A stretch of 64,000 nt of DNA. Origin: Lysinibacillus sp. FSL W8-0992. GTDB lineage: Bacteria > Bacillota > Bacilli > Bacillales_A > Planococcaceae. Both the position numbers and the translations under genes were made by a program. The stretch spans positions 2,728,001 to 2,792,000 of the forward strand of contig NZ_JBBOZQ010000001.1 in the NCBI RefSeq assembly GCF_038008685.1, in the 5' to 3' direction. This document shows, one piece after another, positions 29,560 through 38,245 of the stretch (the first letter of the stretch is position 1; the number at the start of each line of letters is the position of its first letter). Below the pieces are notes generated by a model. It searched no databases. It was not told the DNA's origin and was given only the letters and a program-made list of their open reading frames with translations.

Positions 29560-29727
29560 GAATCGCCGATAAACCTGGTGGAATCGCCGATACATGGCGG
29601 GAAATCGCCGATAAACCTGGTGGAATCGCCGATACATGGCGGGAAATCGCCGATAAACCTGGTGGAATCGCCGATACATGGCGGGAAATCGCCAGTAAAC
29701 CTAGTGAAATCGCCGATACATCGTAAG
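29560..29727 (+). repeat. 21-bp repeat family, locus A: eight tandem units
   Basis: Eight consecutive 21-bp units run with core AATCGCCGATAAAC or AATCGCCGATACAT. The two variants alternate, giving three near-identical 42-bp super-units followed by diverged last units. Because 42 is a multiple of three, long open frames appear on both strands, but neither has a plausible start or composition. It lies between the leuD terminator and rbsK. Confidence 0.95.
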
Positions 29728-29803
29728 AATGAGAACAAGTAAGCCTTTGTCTTTCTATTGTTGACTCGGTAAAATGGTAAGGAAGATGGAAAGGATGATT
29801 CAG

Positions 29804-30685
29804 ATGATAACAGTAATCGGTAGTTTAAATATGGATTTAGTAATACAAATGGCTAATTTTCCACAGCAAGGAGAAACAGTGCTTGGTGAAGCGTTTCGAA
29901 CAAGTCCTGGTGGGAAAGGCGCTAATCAGGCTATTGCCGCTGCACGTCTAGGTAGTCAAGTAACAATGGTGGGATGCGTAGGCAATGATGACTTCGGTAA
30001 TACATTGCGAACAGTTTTAGAGCAAGAGCATGTTAATACGAAAACACTTATATCAGCGTCAGTACCAACGGGAGTAGCTAATATTTTAGTTCATCATAAT
30101 GATAATCGGATTATTGTAGTACCTGGGGCAAATTATACATTGGAACCGTCTCATTTAGATGCGGTTAAAGACGTGATAGAGCAGAGCCAAATAGTAATTT
30201 TACAGCTAGAAATTCCTAAAGAAACGACGGCATATGCATTGAAATTATGTAAGGATGCTAATGTACCAGTGCTATTAAACCCTGCACCAGCGGCGAATTT
30301 TGATATGCAGTGGATGAAGGATATAACATACATCACACCGAATGAAATAGAGTGTGCCCAAATATTTGGAGATGATTTCGACAGTATACTAGAAATATAT
30401 CCGAATAAAATAATTATTACATTAGGAAGTGATGGCGCTCGTTATTTTGATGGAGAGTACCCTATTCATGTTCCTGGCTATATGACAAAAGCATTAGATA
30501 CAACAGGAGCAGGCGACACATTTAATGGTGCACTTGCGTATGCATTAACAGAGGGGCAATCATTGGACGAAGCTGTTTATTTTGCAAATATAGCAGCCTC
30601 GCTTTCTGTCGAGAAATTAGGCGCACAAGGCGGTATGCCAACGCTTAACCAAGTGTATGTGCGAATGGCTGGTTATGACGAATAG
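29804..30685 (+). CDS. rbsK: Ribokinase (PfkB family)
   Basis: The 293-residue protein phosphorylates ribose (or a related sugar/nucleoside). The N-terminal signature GGKGANQAIAAARLG and the C-terminal signature DTTGAGDTFNGA, which holds the catalytic Asp and anion hole, are complete. Start ATG 29804 follows GAAAGGA; earlier ATGs are open but less well placed. No ribose transporter or rbsD is adjacent, so its sugar may come from nucleoside breakdown. The gene is alone, between the repeat array and the dynamin-like gene. Ribokinase and other PfkB sugar kinases are hard to separate by eye; the GSLNMDLV start favours ribokinase. Confidence 0.87.
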   Translation: MITVIGSLNMDLVIQMANFPQQGETVLGEAFRTSPGGKGANQAIAAARLGSQVTMVGCVGNDDFGNTLRTVLEQEHVNTKTLISASVPTGVANILVHHNDNRIIVVPGANYTLEPSHLDAVKDVIEQSQIVILQLEIPKETTAYALKLCKDANVPVLLNPAPAANFDMQWMKDITYITPNEIECAQIFGDDFDSILEIYPNKIIITLGSDGARYFDGEYPIHVPGYMTKALDTTGAGDTFNGALAYALTEGQSLDEAVYFANIAASLSVEKLGAQGGMPTLNQVYVRMAGYDE

Positions 30686-30879
30686 AAAATATTGCGCTTC
30701 AAGATTAGCTTTAAGTTCATAATAGGTTAGCACGAAAATCTCATTTCATTTACCTAGTTGTGCAATAAATAAAGAAAATATAGAAAATCGAACTAAGAAG
30801 TAAATCCTATTTGTGACAACCCGAACTAAGTAGTTTGTCCTTTTTTGTTATTAATTTTCAACTATGTATAAGAAATAGA

Positions 30880-30904
30880 ATAGTTTCATTTATAATGAAA
30901 CTAT
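30880..30904 (+). promoter_or_regulatory. Inverted repeat over the -10 of the dynamin-like gene
   Basis: ATAGTTTCAT and ATGAAACTAT form a perfect 10-bp inverted repeat around five bases. A TATAAT (30891-30896) lies within it and no good -35 is present, so a repressor or an alternative factor may bind here. Confidence 0.45.
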
Positions 30905-30930
30905 AGATACATAGGAAAGAGGTTTTGAGG

Positions 30931-32781
30931 ATGACGAATATTGACACTACGCCAATCGACTATACAGCCTCAGCGAATAATATTTTGCCACAGTTTGTGG
31001 ATCGTTTACGTCAACTGCACAGCATTATTGTACAAAATACATATGTAAAAGATACAGCTAAGCACTTAAATCGTATAATCCAAGATGCAAACAATGAAAC
31101 AATGGTACTGATAGTCGGGAAACAACGTGTAGGAAAAACAACCCTTGTGAATGGACTTCTTGGTCGTTCTATTTTACCTGTTAGCGATCAAAATCCGACA
31201 GGGGTTAACACGTTTTTACGTTACGGTGAAAATGAGGAAGTAAAAGCTTATTTTTTAGATGGTATGGTGGCAATATTTGATATGAGTAAATTAGAATTAC
31301 TCACAACAGGAGATACATTTGCATCACAAATTTTACGTGAACATTTAGACTATCTAGAAGTATATATAAAACATGATTTATTGAAATCTGTGACAATTAT
31401 CGATTCGGTATCATTGGAAGCAGGAGGGGGAGAAATGGCCTATTTCTCTGAATCTTTGATCAATCGTGTGGATGAAATTTTCTGGGTGCTACGCTCTCAA
31501 TCAATGGCTATTGACGCAGAAATTTTATTAATGGAGGCTTTAAAAAATAAAGGGGTTGTACCTCTTTGTATTGTCAATGCAATTGATACAAATAATAATA
31601 CTGAAGCGTTTATAAGTTCTGAAAAAAAGCGAATTGGTCATTTAATAAGCGACTTTGTTCCTGTTTCGGCAATCGATGCCATCGAAGCACAACGAACAGA
31701 AAATAAAGAGTTATGGCACCAGAGTCAATATGATAATTTAATTGCGGAAATTCAACGTGTCGCGATGAATAGTGATAAAAAAACGTATGCAATTATTATT
31801 CGTTTTTTACAATGGCTAGAACGTTTCCGTTTTGAATTAACAGTTATACCACAACGAGACCCATTCCAATCAGCAGTTGAAAATATAGAAAAATTTGCTG
31901 GCGATACACAATATGAATTTTCACGTTACCAACGCGATTTAGCGATTGTACAAGAATACGAACAAGAGTATGAACAGGTAGCGAATGTCTTCAAAAATGT
32001 TCAAACATTGTATCAGCTCTTACAAACGATTTCCCAAAATGATTATTTACAGGATGATCAAGTAGAACAGTTTACTGAAAAGGCGGTAATCTATCAGCAA
32101 GCCTTACGAGAATATCGAAATATGCATAACGAATATATGCGAGAACATGAGCGCCTAGATGCACAACATAAAAAAATTCATGGCAAAGGACTTATGAAAG
32201 CCATCTTTGGTCAACATACCCAAAATGAATTTTTCAAAGAACGTGTTCTTCGCTTAAATGAACAGCAAGAGGAATGTGTTACTCAGTATGCGAAAGTAAG
32301 AGAAGCGGAAGCCTCAATTATTGAAGAAATACAATCAATCCAAAGCTATTTGATAGGGTTATCGAAAAAACGTTTAGCTCGAATAGAAAAAAGGGTGAAA
32401 GAGCTTAACCAGCAACGTGCAAAAGAGAAAAAGCAACTAAAATTATATGCAGCTAAATTAAATGAGTTTTCATGTTTAATTGAAGCGCAAGGATTTATTA
32501 AAGATAATATAAAGCCATTTTTAATGGAAGATAGAATGCCACTTCGCGTAAAAGATCAACAAATGCTGGAAGAAACAATCTACAGTATTATTGACATCGA
32601 TTTATCGAAAAATGGCTTACTCGCTAGAAGTCAGATGAATAATAAAATGGAAAGTATTGAGATTCCTTTTGAGGTTGACAGTAAATATCCATTACAAGAC
32701 TTACGCCTTGCAGAGACGGATGTTAAATCAAACGATATTCCCGCAATACCAAATAAATTAGAAGTACAATATGAATCATAA
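30931..32781 (+). CDS. Dynamin-like GTPase with coiled-coil tail
   Basis: The 616-residue protein has a P-loop GKQRVGKTT (near residue 63) in a GTPase domain that resembles bacterial dynamins, with the switch-I-like threonine in NPTGVNTFLRYG. The G3 position reads IIDSVS instead of DTPG, and the G4 position reads IVNAID instead of N/TKxD, so nucleotide handling may differ. Residues about 310-520 are rich in E, Q, K and L and look like long coiled coils, as in dynamin stalks. No membrane segment is evident. The ATG at 30931 follows GAAAGAGG. The gene stands alone; the role could be membrane remodelling or stress repair, by family only. Confidence 0.72.
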   Translation: MTNIDTTPIDYTASANNILPQFVDRLRQLHSIIVQNTYVKDTAKHLNRIIQDANNETMVLIVGKQRVGKTTLVNGLLGRSILPVSDQNPTGVNTFLRYGENEEVKAYFLDGMVAIFDMSKLELLTTGDTFASQILREHLDYLEVYIKHDLLKSVTIIDSVSLEAGGGEMAYFSESLINRVDEIFWVLRSQSMAIDAEILLMEALKNKGVVPLCIVNAIDTNNNTEAFISSEKKRIGHLISDFVPVSAIDAIEAQRTENKELWHQSQYDNLIAEIQRVAMNSDKKTYAIIIRFLQWLERFRFELTVIPQRDPFQSAVENIEKFAGDTQYEFSRYQRDLAIVQEYEQEYEQVANVFKNVQTLYQLLQTISQNDYLQDDQVEQFTEKAVIYQQALREYRNMHNEYMREHERLDAQHKKIHGKGLMKAIFGQHTQNEFFKERVLRLNEQQEECVTQYAKVREAEASIIEEIQSIQSYLIGLSKKRLARIEKRVKELNQQRAKEKKQLKLYAAKLNEFSCLIEAQGFIKDNIKPFLMEDRMPLRVKDQQMLEETIYSIIDIDLSKNGLLARSQMNNKMESIEIPFEVDSKYPLQDLRLAETDVKSNDIPAIPNKLEVQYES

Positions 32782-32962
32782 TATGTATTAGTCAAAGTCC
32801 TAAAAGTGATGGATTCTTTTAGGGCTTTGTTTTATTTATATAGCATGAAAGTGTGGATGAATGGGAACAACTTCCTTAATGGCTTAACTAGAGATTTATC
32901 CTATTAACAATATCCTTTTGATGATATAAAATAGGCATACAAAGATGAAGTGGGGGGTTTTT

Positions 32963-33952
32963 TTGGTTTCTTCTAAAGATGTAGCAAAGTTTGCCGGTGT
33001 CTCTCAGACGACTGTTTCAAGAGTGTTAAATACACCTGAATTAGTAAAGCCGAAAACAATAAAAAAAGTGATGGAGGCAATTGAAGAATTAAACTATATT
33101 CCAAACGATATTGCGAGATCACTAGTACAACAAAAGACAGGAATTATTACTTTAATTTCTGGACCTTTGCATAATCCTTTTTTTGTCGATACAACAACTG
33201 CAATTGTTAATTATGCGAACGCCAGGGGCTATAAAGTAAATGTGCATTTTGGAACAGAAGAAAATTTACATACAATTTATAGTTCCGTGTTAGAAACGAA
33301 AGTGGATGCAATTATTTTATCTTCTATCGGGTATACGGATCCATTATTTTATAAGCTCGAAAAATTGGATATACCCTTTATAATGTTTAATCGTAAGCAT
33401 AAAGAAAATAAGCATTTTGTAGAAATCAATAATGTGGATGCTGGTTATTTAGCGACTAAACATATGCTTTCGTTAGGTCATACGGATCTTTGCTGGATTG
33501 GTGGACCACATGAAATGAGTACTTTTTTTGGAAGATATGAGGGCTTCAAAAGAGCGTTAGCAGAAGCAGAAATTGACACAAATATAGTGCCAACATTTTT
33601 TACAAATACGAGCAAAGACGATATTAAGCGAGCATTTGAAGAACTATTGCTATTAAACCCAAGACCGACAGCGATTTGTGCTGCAACAGACGCTATTGCT
33701 ATTGAAATTTTAAACCAATGTTTAGAGCAAGGATTTGCTATTCCTAACGATTTTAATGTTATTGGTATTGATAATGTAGAGTTAAGTAAACATCGTTCAA
33801 TCTCCTTGACTACTGTGGGCATCGAATCGGAAAAAAATCTAGGATTTCTAGCGATTGAAAAATTATTTGATGTTATGGAGAAAAAAAGTACTTGCATCAA
33901 GCAAACTGAATCTGTTAAACTTTTCCCAAGAAACACAACAGGTAAAAAATGA
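32963..33952 (+). CDS. LacI/GalR family transcriptional regulator
   Basis: The 329-residue regulator begins with the helix-turn-helix SSKDVAKFAGVSQTTVSRVLN and the hinge NYIPNDIARSLVQQKTG. A periplasmic-binding-protein-like effector domain follows, with GHTDLCWIGGP and PNDFNVIGIDNVELSKH. The TTG at 32963 is chosen because GTGGGGGG lies upstream, although an ATG at 32945 is also open. Its gene ends in a terminator, then a 48-bp inverted repeat with two TACGTA centres precedes the catabolic operon. It probably represses that operon and is relieved by a pathway compound. Confidence 0.9.
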   Translation: MVSSKDVAKFAGVSQTTVSRVLNTPELVKPKTIKKVMEAIEELNYIPNDIARSLVQQKTGIITLISGPLHNPFFVDTTTAIVNYANARGYKVNVHFGTEENLHTIYSSVLETKVDAIILSSIGYTDPLFYKLEKLDIPFIMFNRKHKENKHFVEINNVDAGYLATKHMLSLGHTDLCWIGGPHEMSTFFGRYEGFKRALAEAEIDTNIVPTFFTNTSKDDIKRAFEELLLLNPRPTAICAATDAIAIEILNQCLEQGFAIPNDFNVIGIDNVELSKHRSISLTTVGIESEKNLGFLAIEKLFDVMEKKSTCIKQTESVKLFPRNTTGKK

Positions 33953-33979
33953 ACTGATATTCATCAGTTTATTTTTTTA
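33952..33979 (+). terminator. Terminator of LacI-type gene
   Basis: AACTGAT pairs with ATCAGTT around four bases, followed by TATTTTTTT. Confidence 0.75.
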
Positions 33980-33987
33980 CTTGATAA

Positions 33988-34035
33988 ATGGTTACGTATT
34001 CATTTCTTTATTTTCAGAAATGAATACGTAACCAT
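33988..34035 (+). promoter_or_regulatory. Twin operator: perfect 20-bp inverted repeat
   Basis: ATGGTTACGTATTCATTTCT and its reverse complement flank an eight-base loop. Each arm holds TACGTA, a CG-centred core of the kind bound by LacI-family proteins, with centres 32 bp apart (about three helical turns). There is no T-run on either side, so it is not a normal terminator. It sits between the regulator and the operon start. Confidence 0.6.
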
Positions 34036-34056
34036 AAAGGGGAGGAGGAGGATGAC

Positions 34057-35478
34057 TTGAAGAAAGAATTATTAATTAATGACGAATGGCGTATGACAGA
34101 AGGGTATACCGATGTGTATGCCCCATATTCAAAGGAATTAATTGCTAAATTCGCTATGGCAACTGAGGTTGACGTGCAAGATGCAATTGAAAGTGCGCAA
34201 GAAGCTACTTCAAAAATGGCATCTTTAACAGCATTCCAGAGAGCACAAATTTTGGAACAATTATCGAATTTATTTGCTGAACATCGAGATGAGGCTGCTT
34301 CAATAATTTCATTAGAATCAGCTAAGCCACTAAAGTATGCAATTGCAGAAATAGACCGAACAATTGAAACCTATAAGTTTGCAGCAGAGGAAGCGAAGCG
34401 ACTTGCAGGAGAGTTAATTCCTATGGACGCTTCAAAAAGTGGAGAAGGACGCTTTGCCTATACATTACGTGAACCAATTGGGGTAATAGCGGCAATTACA
34501 CCATTTAATTTCCCTCAAAATCTTGTCGCACATAAAGTCGGACCAGCATTAGCAGCAGGAAATACAATTGTTTTAAAACCGGCAACACAAACGGCCTTAT
34601 CAGCACACTTTCTAGCAAAATTATTAGCCCAAACAGATTTGCCAGCAGGTGCCTTTAATTTAATCACAGGGCAAGGAAAGCTCGTAGGAGATACATTTTT
34701 AGCACATCCACATGTGAAAATGATTACTTTTACAGGCAGTCCTGCAGTAGGTATTTCACTTCGGAATAGAGCAGGTTTGAAAAAGGTAACGTTAGAACTT
34801 GGCTCCAATGCAGGCGTTATTGTCGATGAAGGGGTTCAATTAGATAAAATGATAGACCGCATTGTAATGGGAGCGTTCTCAAACCAAGGTCAAGTTTGTA
34901 TTTCACTACAACGAATTTATGTAAAGGACAATGTAGTGGACCAATTTTTAGAACAATTAACAGCAAAAATTAAGCAACTGACGCTAGGGAATCCACTTGA
35001 TCCCACAACAGATCTTACAACGATGATTTCAGAAACGGAGCAACAGCGTGCCCTCACTTGGATTCAAGAGGCTATTAAGAATGGGGCACAAATAATTACT
35101 GGTGGTCGCATTGAAAACAATATTTTATTACCTACAGTGCTATACAATGTACCATCCTATAGCCGTGTTTCATGTGAAGAAATTTTTGCTCCAGTAGTTA
35201 TCGTCAACAAAGTGTCCACAATAGATGAAGCGATTGAAGCAATAAATGATTCTAATTACGGCTTACAAGCTGGCATCTTTACACCTTCTATTGAAACGGC
35301 CTTTAAAGCTTCAAAAAAAATGCAAGTAGGTGGTGTCATTATTAATGATGTTCCTACATATCGTGTAGATCATATGCCATATGGTGGAGTAAAAGAAAGT
35401 GGGACAGGAAGAGAAGGAATTAAATATGCAATAGAAGAAATGACCGAGATGAAACTAGTTATTTGGAATAACAACTAA
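34057..35478 (+). CDS. NAD(P)-dependent aldehyde dehydrogenase
   Basis: The 473-residue enzyme oxidises an aldehyde to a carboxylic acid. It has the oxyanion Asn in ITPFNFPQNLVAHK, the catalytic Glu in VTLELGSNAGV and the catalytic Cys in GQVCISLQRIYV. The coenzyme loop is TFTGSPAVGISLR. GGAGGAGGA lies just before the TTG start. It heads a three-gene operon with a lactonase-like protein and an alcohol dehydrogenase, which suggests the aldehyde is a semialdehyde made from a hydroxy acid. Sequence resembles lactaldehyde/succinate-semialdehyde-type members, but the exact substrate is not readable. Confidence 0.9.
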   Translation: MKKELLINDEWRMTEGYTDVYAPYSKELIAKFAMATEVDVQDAIESAQEATSKMASLTAFQRAQILEQLSNLFAEHRDEAASIISLESAKPLKYAIAEIDRTIETYKFAAEEAKRLAGELIPMDASKSGEGRFAYTLREPIGVIAAITPFNFPQNLVAHKVGPALAAGNTIVLKPATQTALSAHFLAKLLAQTDLPAGAFNLITGQGKLVGDTFLAHPHVKMITFTGSPAVGISLRNRAGLKKVTLELGSNAGVIVDEGVQLDKMIDRIVMGAFSNQGQVCISLQRIYVKDNVVDQFLEQLTAKIKQLTLGNPLDPTTDLTTMISETEQQRALTWIQEAIKNGAQIITGGRIENNILLPTVLYNVPSYSRVSCEEIFAPVVIVNKVSTIDEAIEAINDSNYGLQAGIFTPSIETAFKASKKMQVGGVIINDVPTYRVDHMPYGGVKESGTGREGIKYAIEEMTEMKLVIWNNN

Positions 35479-35501
35479 TCATGAAATGGGGATGTTTGTA
35501 A

Positions 35502-36347
35502 ATGAAGATGATAAATCAACATGCTAAGCTTTTTGTTATGGATAATGGCACGATGCGGATGGATAAAAATTATATGATTGCAATGCATAATCCGGCGACA
35601 ATCGATCATCCAAATCAACCTAATGAATTTGTTGAATTTCCCGTTTATACAGTTTTAATAGATCATCCAGAAGGAAAAATTTTATTTGATACAGCATGTA
35701 ATCCGAACTCAATGGGACCTGAAGGACGCTGGGGTGAATTTACACAAAAAGCATTTCCTATTAATATGCCAGAAGAATGCTATTTACACCATCGCTTAGA
35801 AGAATTAAATGTTCGCCCAGAAGATATTAAATATGTTGTTGCTTCACATCTTCATTTAGATCATGCAGGTTGTTTAGAACTTTTTACGAATGCAACGATT
35901 ATTGTGCAGGAAGATGAATTTAATGGCACATTACAAACATATGCGAGAAATGTTAAGGATGGCGCTTATGTTTGGGGTGATATTGATATGTGGATTAAAA
36001 ACAATTTACAGTGGCGATTAATCAAACGTGGTGAAGATAATGTGAAACTTGCAGAAGGCATTAATATATTAAATTTTGGTAGTGGCCATGCTTGGGGTAT
36101 GCTTGGCTTGCATATTAATATGCCGGAAACTGGAGGAATAATTTTAGCGTCAGATGCCATTTACACAGCCGAAAGCTTTGGACCTCCTGTGAAGCCTCCT
36201 GGTATTATTTATGATTCAGTCGGCTATAATTCAACAGTTGAACGAATTCGACGCTTAGCAAATGAAACGAATTCACAAGTTTGGTTTGGTCATGATCCTG
36301 TGCAATTTAAATCATTTAGAAAATCCACAGAAGGCTATTATGAATAG
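35502..36347 (+). CDS. Metallo-beta-lactamase-fold lactonase-like hydrolase (AttM/AiiA-like)
   Basis: The 281-residue protein has the dinuclear zinc motif SHLHLDHAG near residue 115, a later GHAWGMLGLHI supplying the third His, and DAIYTAESFG supplying the bridging Asp. Length and layout match N-acyl-homoserine and gamma-butyrolactone lactonases (AiiA, AttM/BlcC). It lies between the aldehyde dehydrogenase (23 bases before) and the iron alcohol dehydrogenase. In such a cluster the likely role is opening a lactone to a hydroxy acid. Quorum-signal degradation is the alternative but does not explain the two dehydrogenases. Confidence 0.85.
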   Translation: MKMINQHAKLFVMDNGTMRMDKNYMIAMHNPATIDHPNQPNEFVEFPVYTVLIDHPEGKILFDTACNPNSMGPEGRWGEFTQKAFPINMPEECYLHHRLEELNVRPEDIKYVVASHLHLDHAGCLELFTNATIIVQEDEFNGTLQTYARNVKDGAYVWGDIDMWIKNNLQWRLIKRGEDNVKLAEGINILNFGSGHAWGMLGLHINMPETGGIILASDAIYTAESFGPPVKPPGIIYDSVGYNSTVERIRRLANETNSQVWFGHDPVQFKSFRKSTEGYYE

Positions 36348-36364
36348 ATAGGAGTAGATTGAAA

Positions 36365-37549
36365 ATGAATAAATTAACCTTTACTCCTACAAGTTATACA
36401 GGTTGGGGTTGTTTGCAACAGCTTCTTGTAGAAGTAAAAAAATTTCAAGCAAATAATATATTAATAGTAACAGATCCATTTTTACAAGACTTAGGTTTAG
36501 TGGATCAAGTTAAAAAGCCATTGCTGGACAATGGGTATAAGACGACAATTTATACTGACATTGCTCCTGAGCCACCTCTTGCAATTGGTGAAAAACTAGT
36601 GGCCTATACACGAAACCATCAGTTTGATTTAGTTATTGGATTAGGTGGGGGAAGTGCATTAGATTTAGCTAAGCTAGCTGCTGTATTAGCTACTCATGAT
36701 GGTCAGGTGGCTGACTATTTAAATTTAACAGGCACGAAAACACTTGAAAATAAAGGGCTTCCGAAAATTTTAATTCCGACAACTTCAGGTACAGGCTCAG
36801 AGGTTACAAATATTTCTGTTTTATCGTTAGAAACGACTAAGGATGTTGTGACGCATGATTATTTACTGGCTGATGTAGCCATTGTGGATTCGCAATTAAC
36901 GATTTCCTTGCCTTCAAAAGTAACTGCCGCTACGGGTGTAGACGCTTTAACACATGCAATTGAAGCATATGTTTCTATCAATGCAAATGAAGTGACAGAT
37001 GGACTTGCACTGCAAGCGATTAGATTGATCAGTAACTCAATTCGTACAGCGGTACACGATGGTAATAACAAGCAAGCACGCTCGGATATGAGTTATGGTA
37101 GTTACTTAGCAGGGTTAGCATTTTTTAATGCAGGTGTAGCAGGGGTACATGCTTTAGCTTATCCGCTTGGTGGTCAGTACCATATTGCACATGGAGATTC
37201 AAATGCTGTACTATTGCCATACGTAATGGGCTATATTCGCCAAAGTTGTGAAAAACGCATGAAAGATATATTAGATGCAATGGGTCTTTCCTCTATGTAT
37301 TTAACGCAAGAAGCTGCTTCCTATAAGTGTGTTGATGCATTGCAACAATTAGTACGCGATGTAAATATTCCTTCGACTTTAAAAGGTTTTAACATACCAG
37401 AAACTGCTCTTGAACAATTAACGGATGATGCAACAAAGCAAACAAGAATTTTAGCTCGCAGTCCGATGCCATTAAATCGGGATGATATTTTTGCTATTTA
37501 CCGCGCTGCATTTGATGGCGAAATCCGTGAGCCAAGCCGACCGTTGTAG
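36365..37549 (+). CDS. Iron-containing alcohol dehydrogenase (group III)
   Basis: The 394-residue enzyme has the NAD-binding GLGGGSALDLAKLAAVL segment near residue 94. The metal site includes DALTHAIEAYVS, and the late segment AGVAGVHALAYPLGGQYHIAHGDSNAVLLPYV supplies the metal histidines. Relatives include 4-hydroxybutyrate, 1,3-propanediol and lactaldehyde dehydrogenases. ATG 36365 follows AGGAG. It closes the operon and is followed by a strong terminator. In the proposed pathway it would oxidise the hydroxy acid released by the lactonase to a semialdehyde. Confidence 0.92.
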   Translation: MNKLTFTPTSYTGWGCLQQLLVEVKKFQANNILIVTDPFLQDLGLVDQVKKPLLDNGYKTTIYTDIAPEPPLAIGEKLVAYTRNHQFDLVIGLGGGSALDLAKLAAVLATHDGQVADYLNLTGTKTLENKGLPKILIPTTSGTGSEVTNISVLSLETTKDVVTHDYLLADVAIVDSQLTISLPSKVTAATGVDALTHAIEAYVSINANEVTDGLALQAIRLISNSIRTAVHDGNNKQARSDMSYGSYLAGLAFFNAGVAGVHALAYPLGGQYHIAHGDSNAVLLPYVMGYIRQSCEKRMKDILDAMGLSSMYLTQEAASYKCVDALQQLVRDVNIPSTLKGFNIPETALEQLTDDATKQTRILARSPMPLNRDDIFAIYRAAFDGEIREPSRPL

Positions 37550-37573
37550 GAAAATATCTTGAAAATGAAAAGA

Positions 37574-37608
37574 GCTGAATCAAATAGTATTTGATTCAGC
37601 CCTTTTTT
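37574..37608. terminator. Bidirectional terminator
   Basis: GCTGAATCAAA pairs with TTTGATTCAGC, with T-runs on both strands. It lies between the alcohol dehydrogenase and convergent ferritin genes. Confidence 0.9.
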
Positions 37609-37610
37609 TA

Positions 37611-38120
37611 TTAAGCTTCAGTATCTGGTGTGAAAGAGCGATTCGCTAATTCAGCATCTAGCATAAAGATAGCATTCGAATCATTTTGAATACGTTCAAT
37701 TTTACGTATTAACGTATCAAATGTTGATTCTTCCTCAACTTGCTCATCGATAAACCATTTTAAAAATGCCATAGTTGCGTGCTCACGTTCATCTAATGCA
37801 ATATCAGATAAGTTGTAAATACGACGAGTCACTTCTTTTTCATGAGACATAGCTGTTTTAAAAGCATGTAAAATAGAGTCGAAATGATTTTCAGGACTGT
37901 CAAATCCGTGTATTGATGCACGATAGCCCATATCACTTAAGAAATTATAAAATTTCATTGCATGAAAACGTTCTTCTTCAGCTTGCACTAAAAAGAAATT
38001 CGCAAAGCCATCGTAATCTTGGTCTGTGCAAAATGCAGCCATTGCCATATAAGCATGAGCGGAGTAAAATTCAAAATTCATTTGTTCGTTTAGTGCTGTG
38101 TGTAGTTTTTCAGATAACAT
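37611..38120 (-). CDS. ftnA: Ferritin (FtnA-type)
   Basis: This 169-residue four-helix protein oxidises and stores iron in a 24-subunit shell. Ferroxidase residues are visible: Glu17 and Tyr24 in FEFYSAHAY, Glu and His in AEEERFHAMKFYNFL, and a further Glu in helix C. It is non-haem ferritin rather than bacterioferritin. GGGAGGAAC precedes the ATG. A Fur-like box lies about 110 bases upstream. Monocistronic, convergent with the alcohol dehydrogenase operon. Confidence 0.94.
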   Translation of the reverse strand: MLSEKLHTALNEQMNFEFYSAHAYMAMAAFCTDQDYDGFANFFLVQAEEERFHAMKFYNFLSDMGYRASIHGFDSPENHFDSILHAFKTAMSHEKEVTRRIYNLSDIALDEREHATMAFLKWFIDEQVEEESTFDTLIRKIERIQNDSNAIFMLDAELANRSFTPDTEA

Positions 38121-38230
38121 AAATGTTCCTCCCTTTGCAGTAAATACCTACTACTTCTCATAGTATATAGCGAAAGATGGCCATCATACAGAAAAATATT
38201 TTTTTCGCCCTAAATGGTGCAAAAATAAAT

Positions 38231-38245
38231 TGATATTCGTTCTCA
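38231..38245. promoter_or_regulatory. Fur/PerR-like box upstream of ferritin
   Basis: TGATATTCGTTCTCA matches the 7-1-7 consensus TGATAATNATTATCA at 11 of 14 informative bases. It lies between the ferritin start and the convergent end of the Bax-inhibitor gene. Confidence 0.45.

Noticed and set aside
29560..29727. CRISPR array
   Set aside because: The 21-bp units are contiguous with no unique spacers, the repeat is too short, and no cas genes are present.
29403..29742. Open frames of 71 and 111 residues on opposite strands across the repeat array
   Set aside because: Both arise because the 42-bp super-unit is a multiple of three. The proteins are pure repeats, lack a ribosome binding site and run through the leuD end or terminator.
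35502..36347. Dedicated quorum-quenching AHL lactonase
   Set aside because: Its fold fits, but its place between two dehydrogenases under a LacI regulator is better explained by lactone catabolism; AHL activity is kept only as an alternative.
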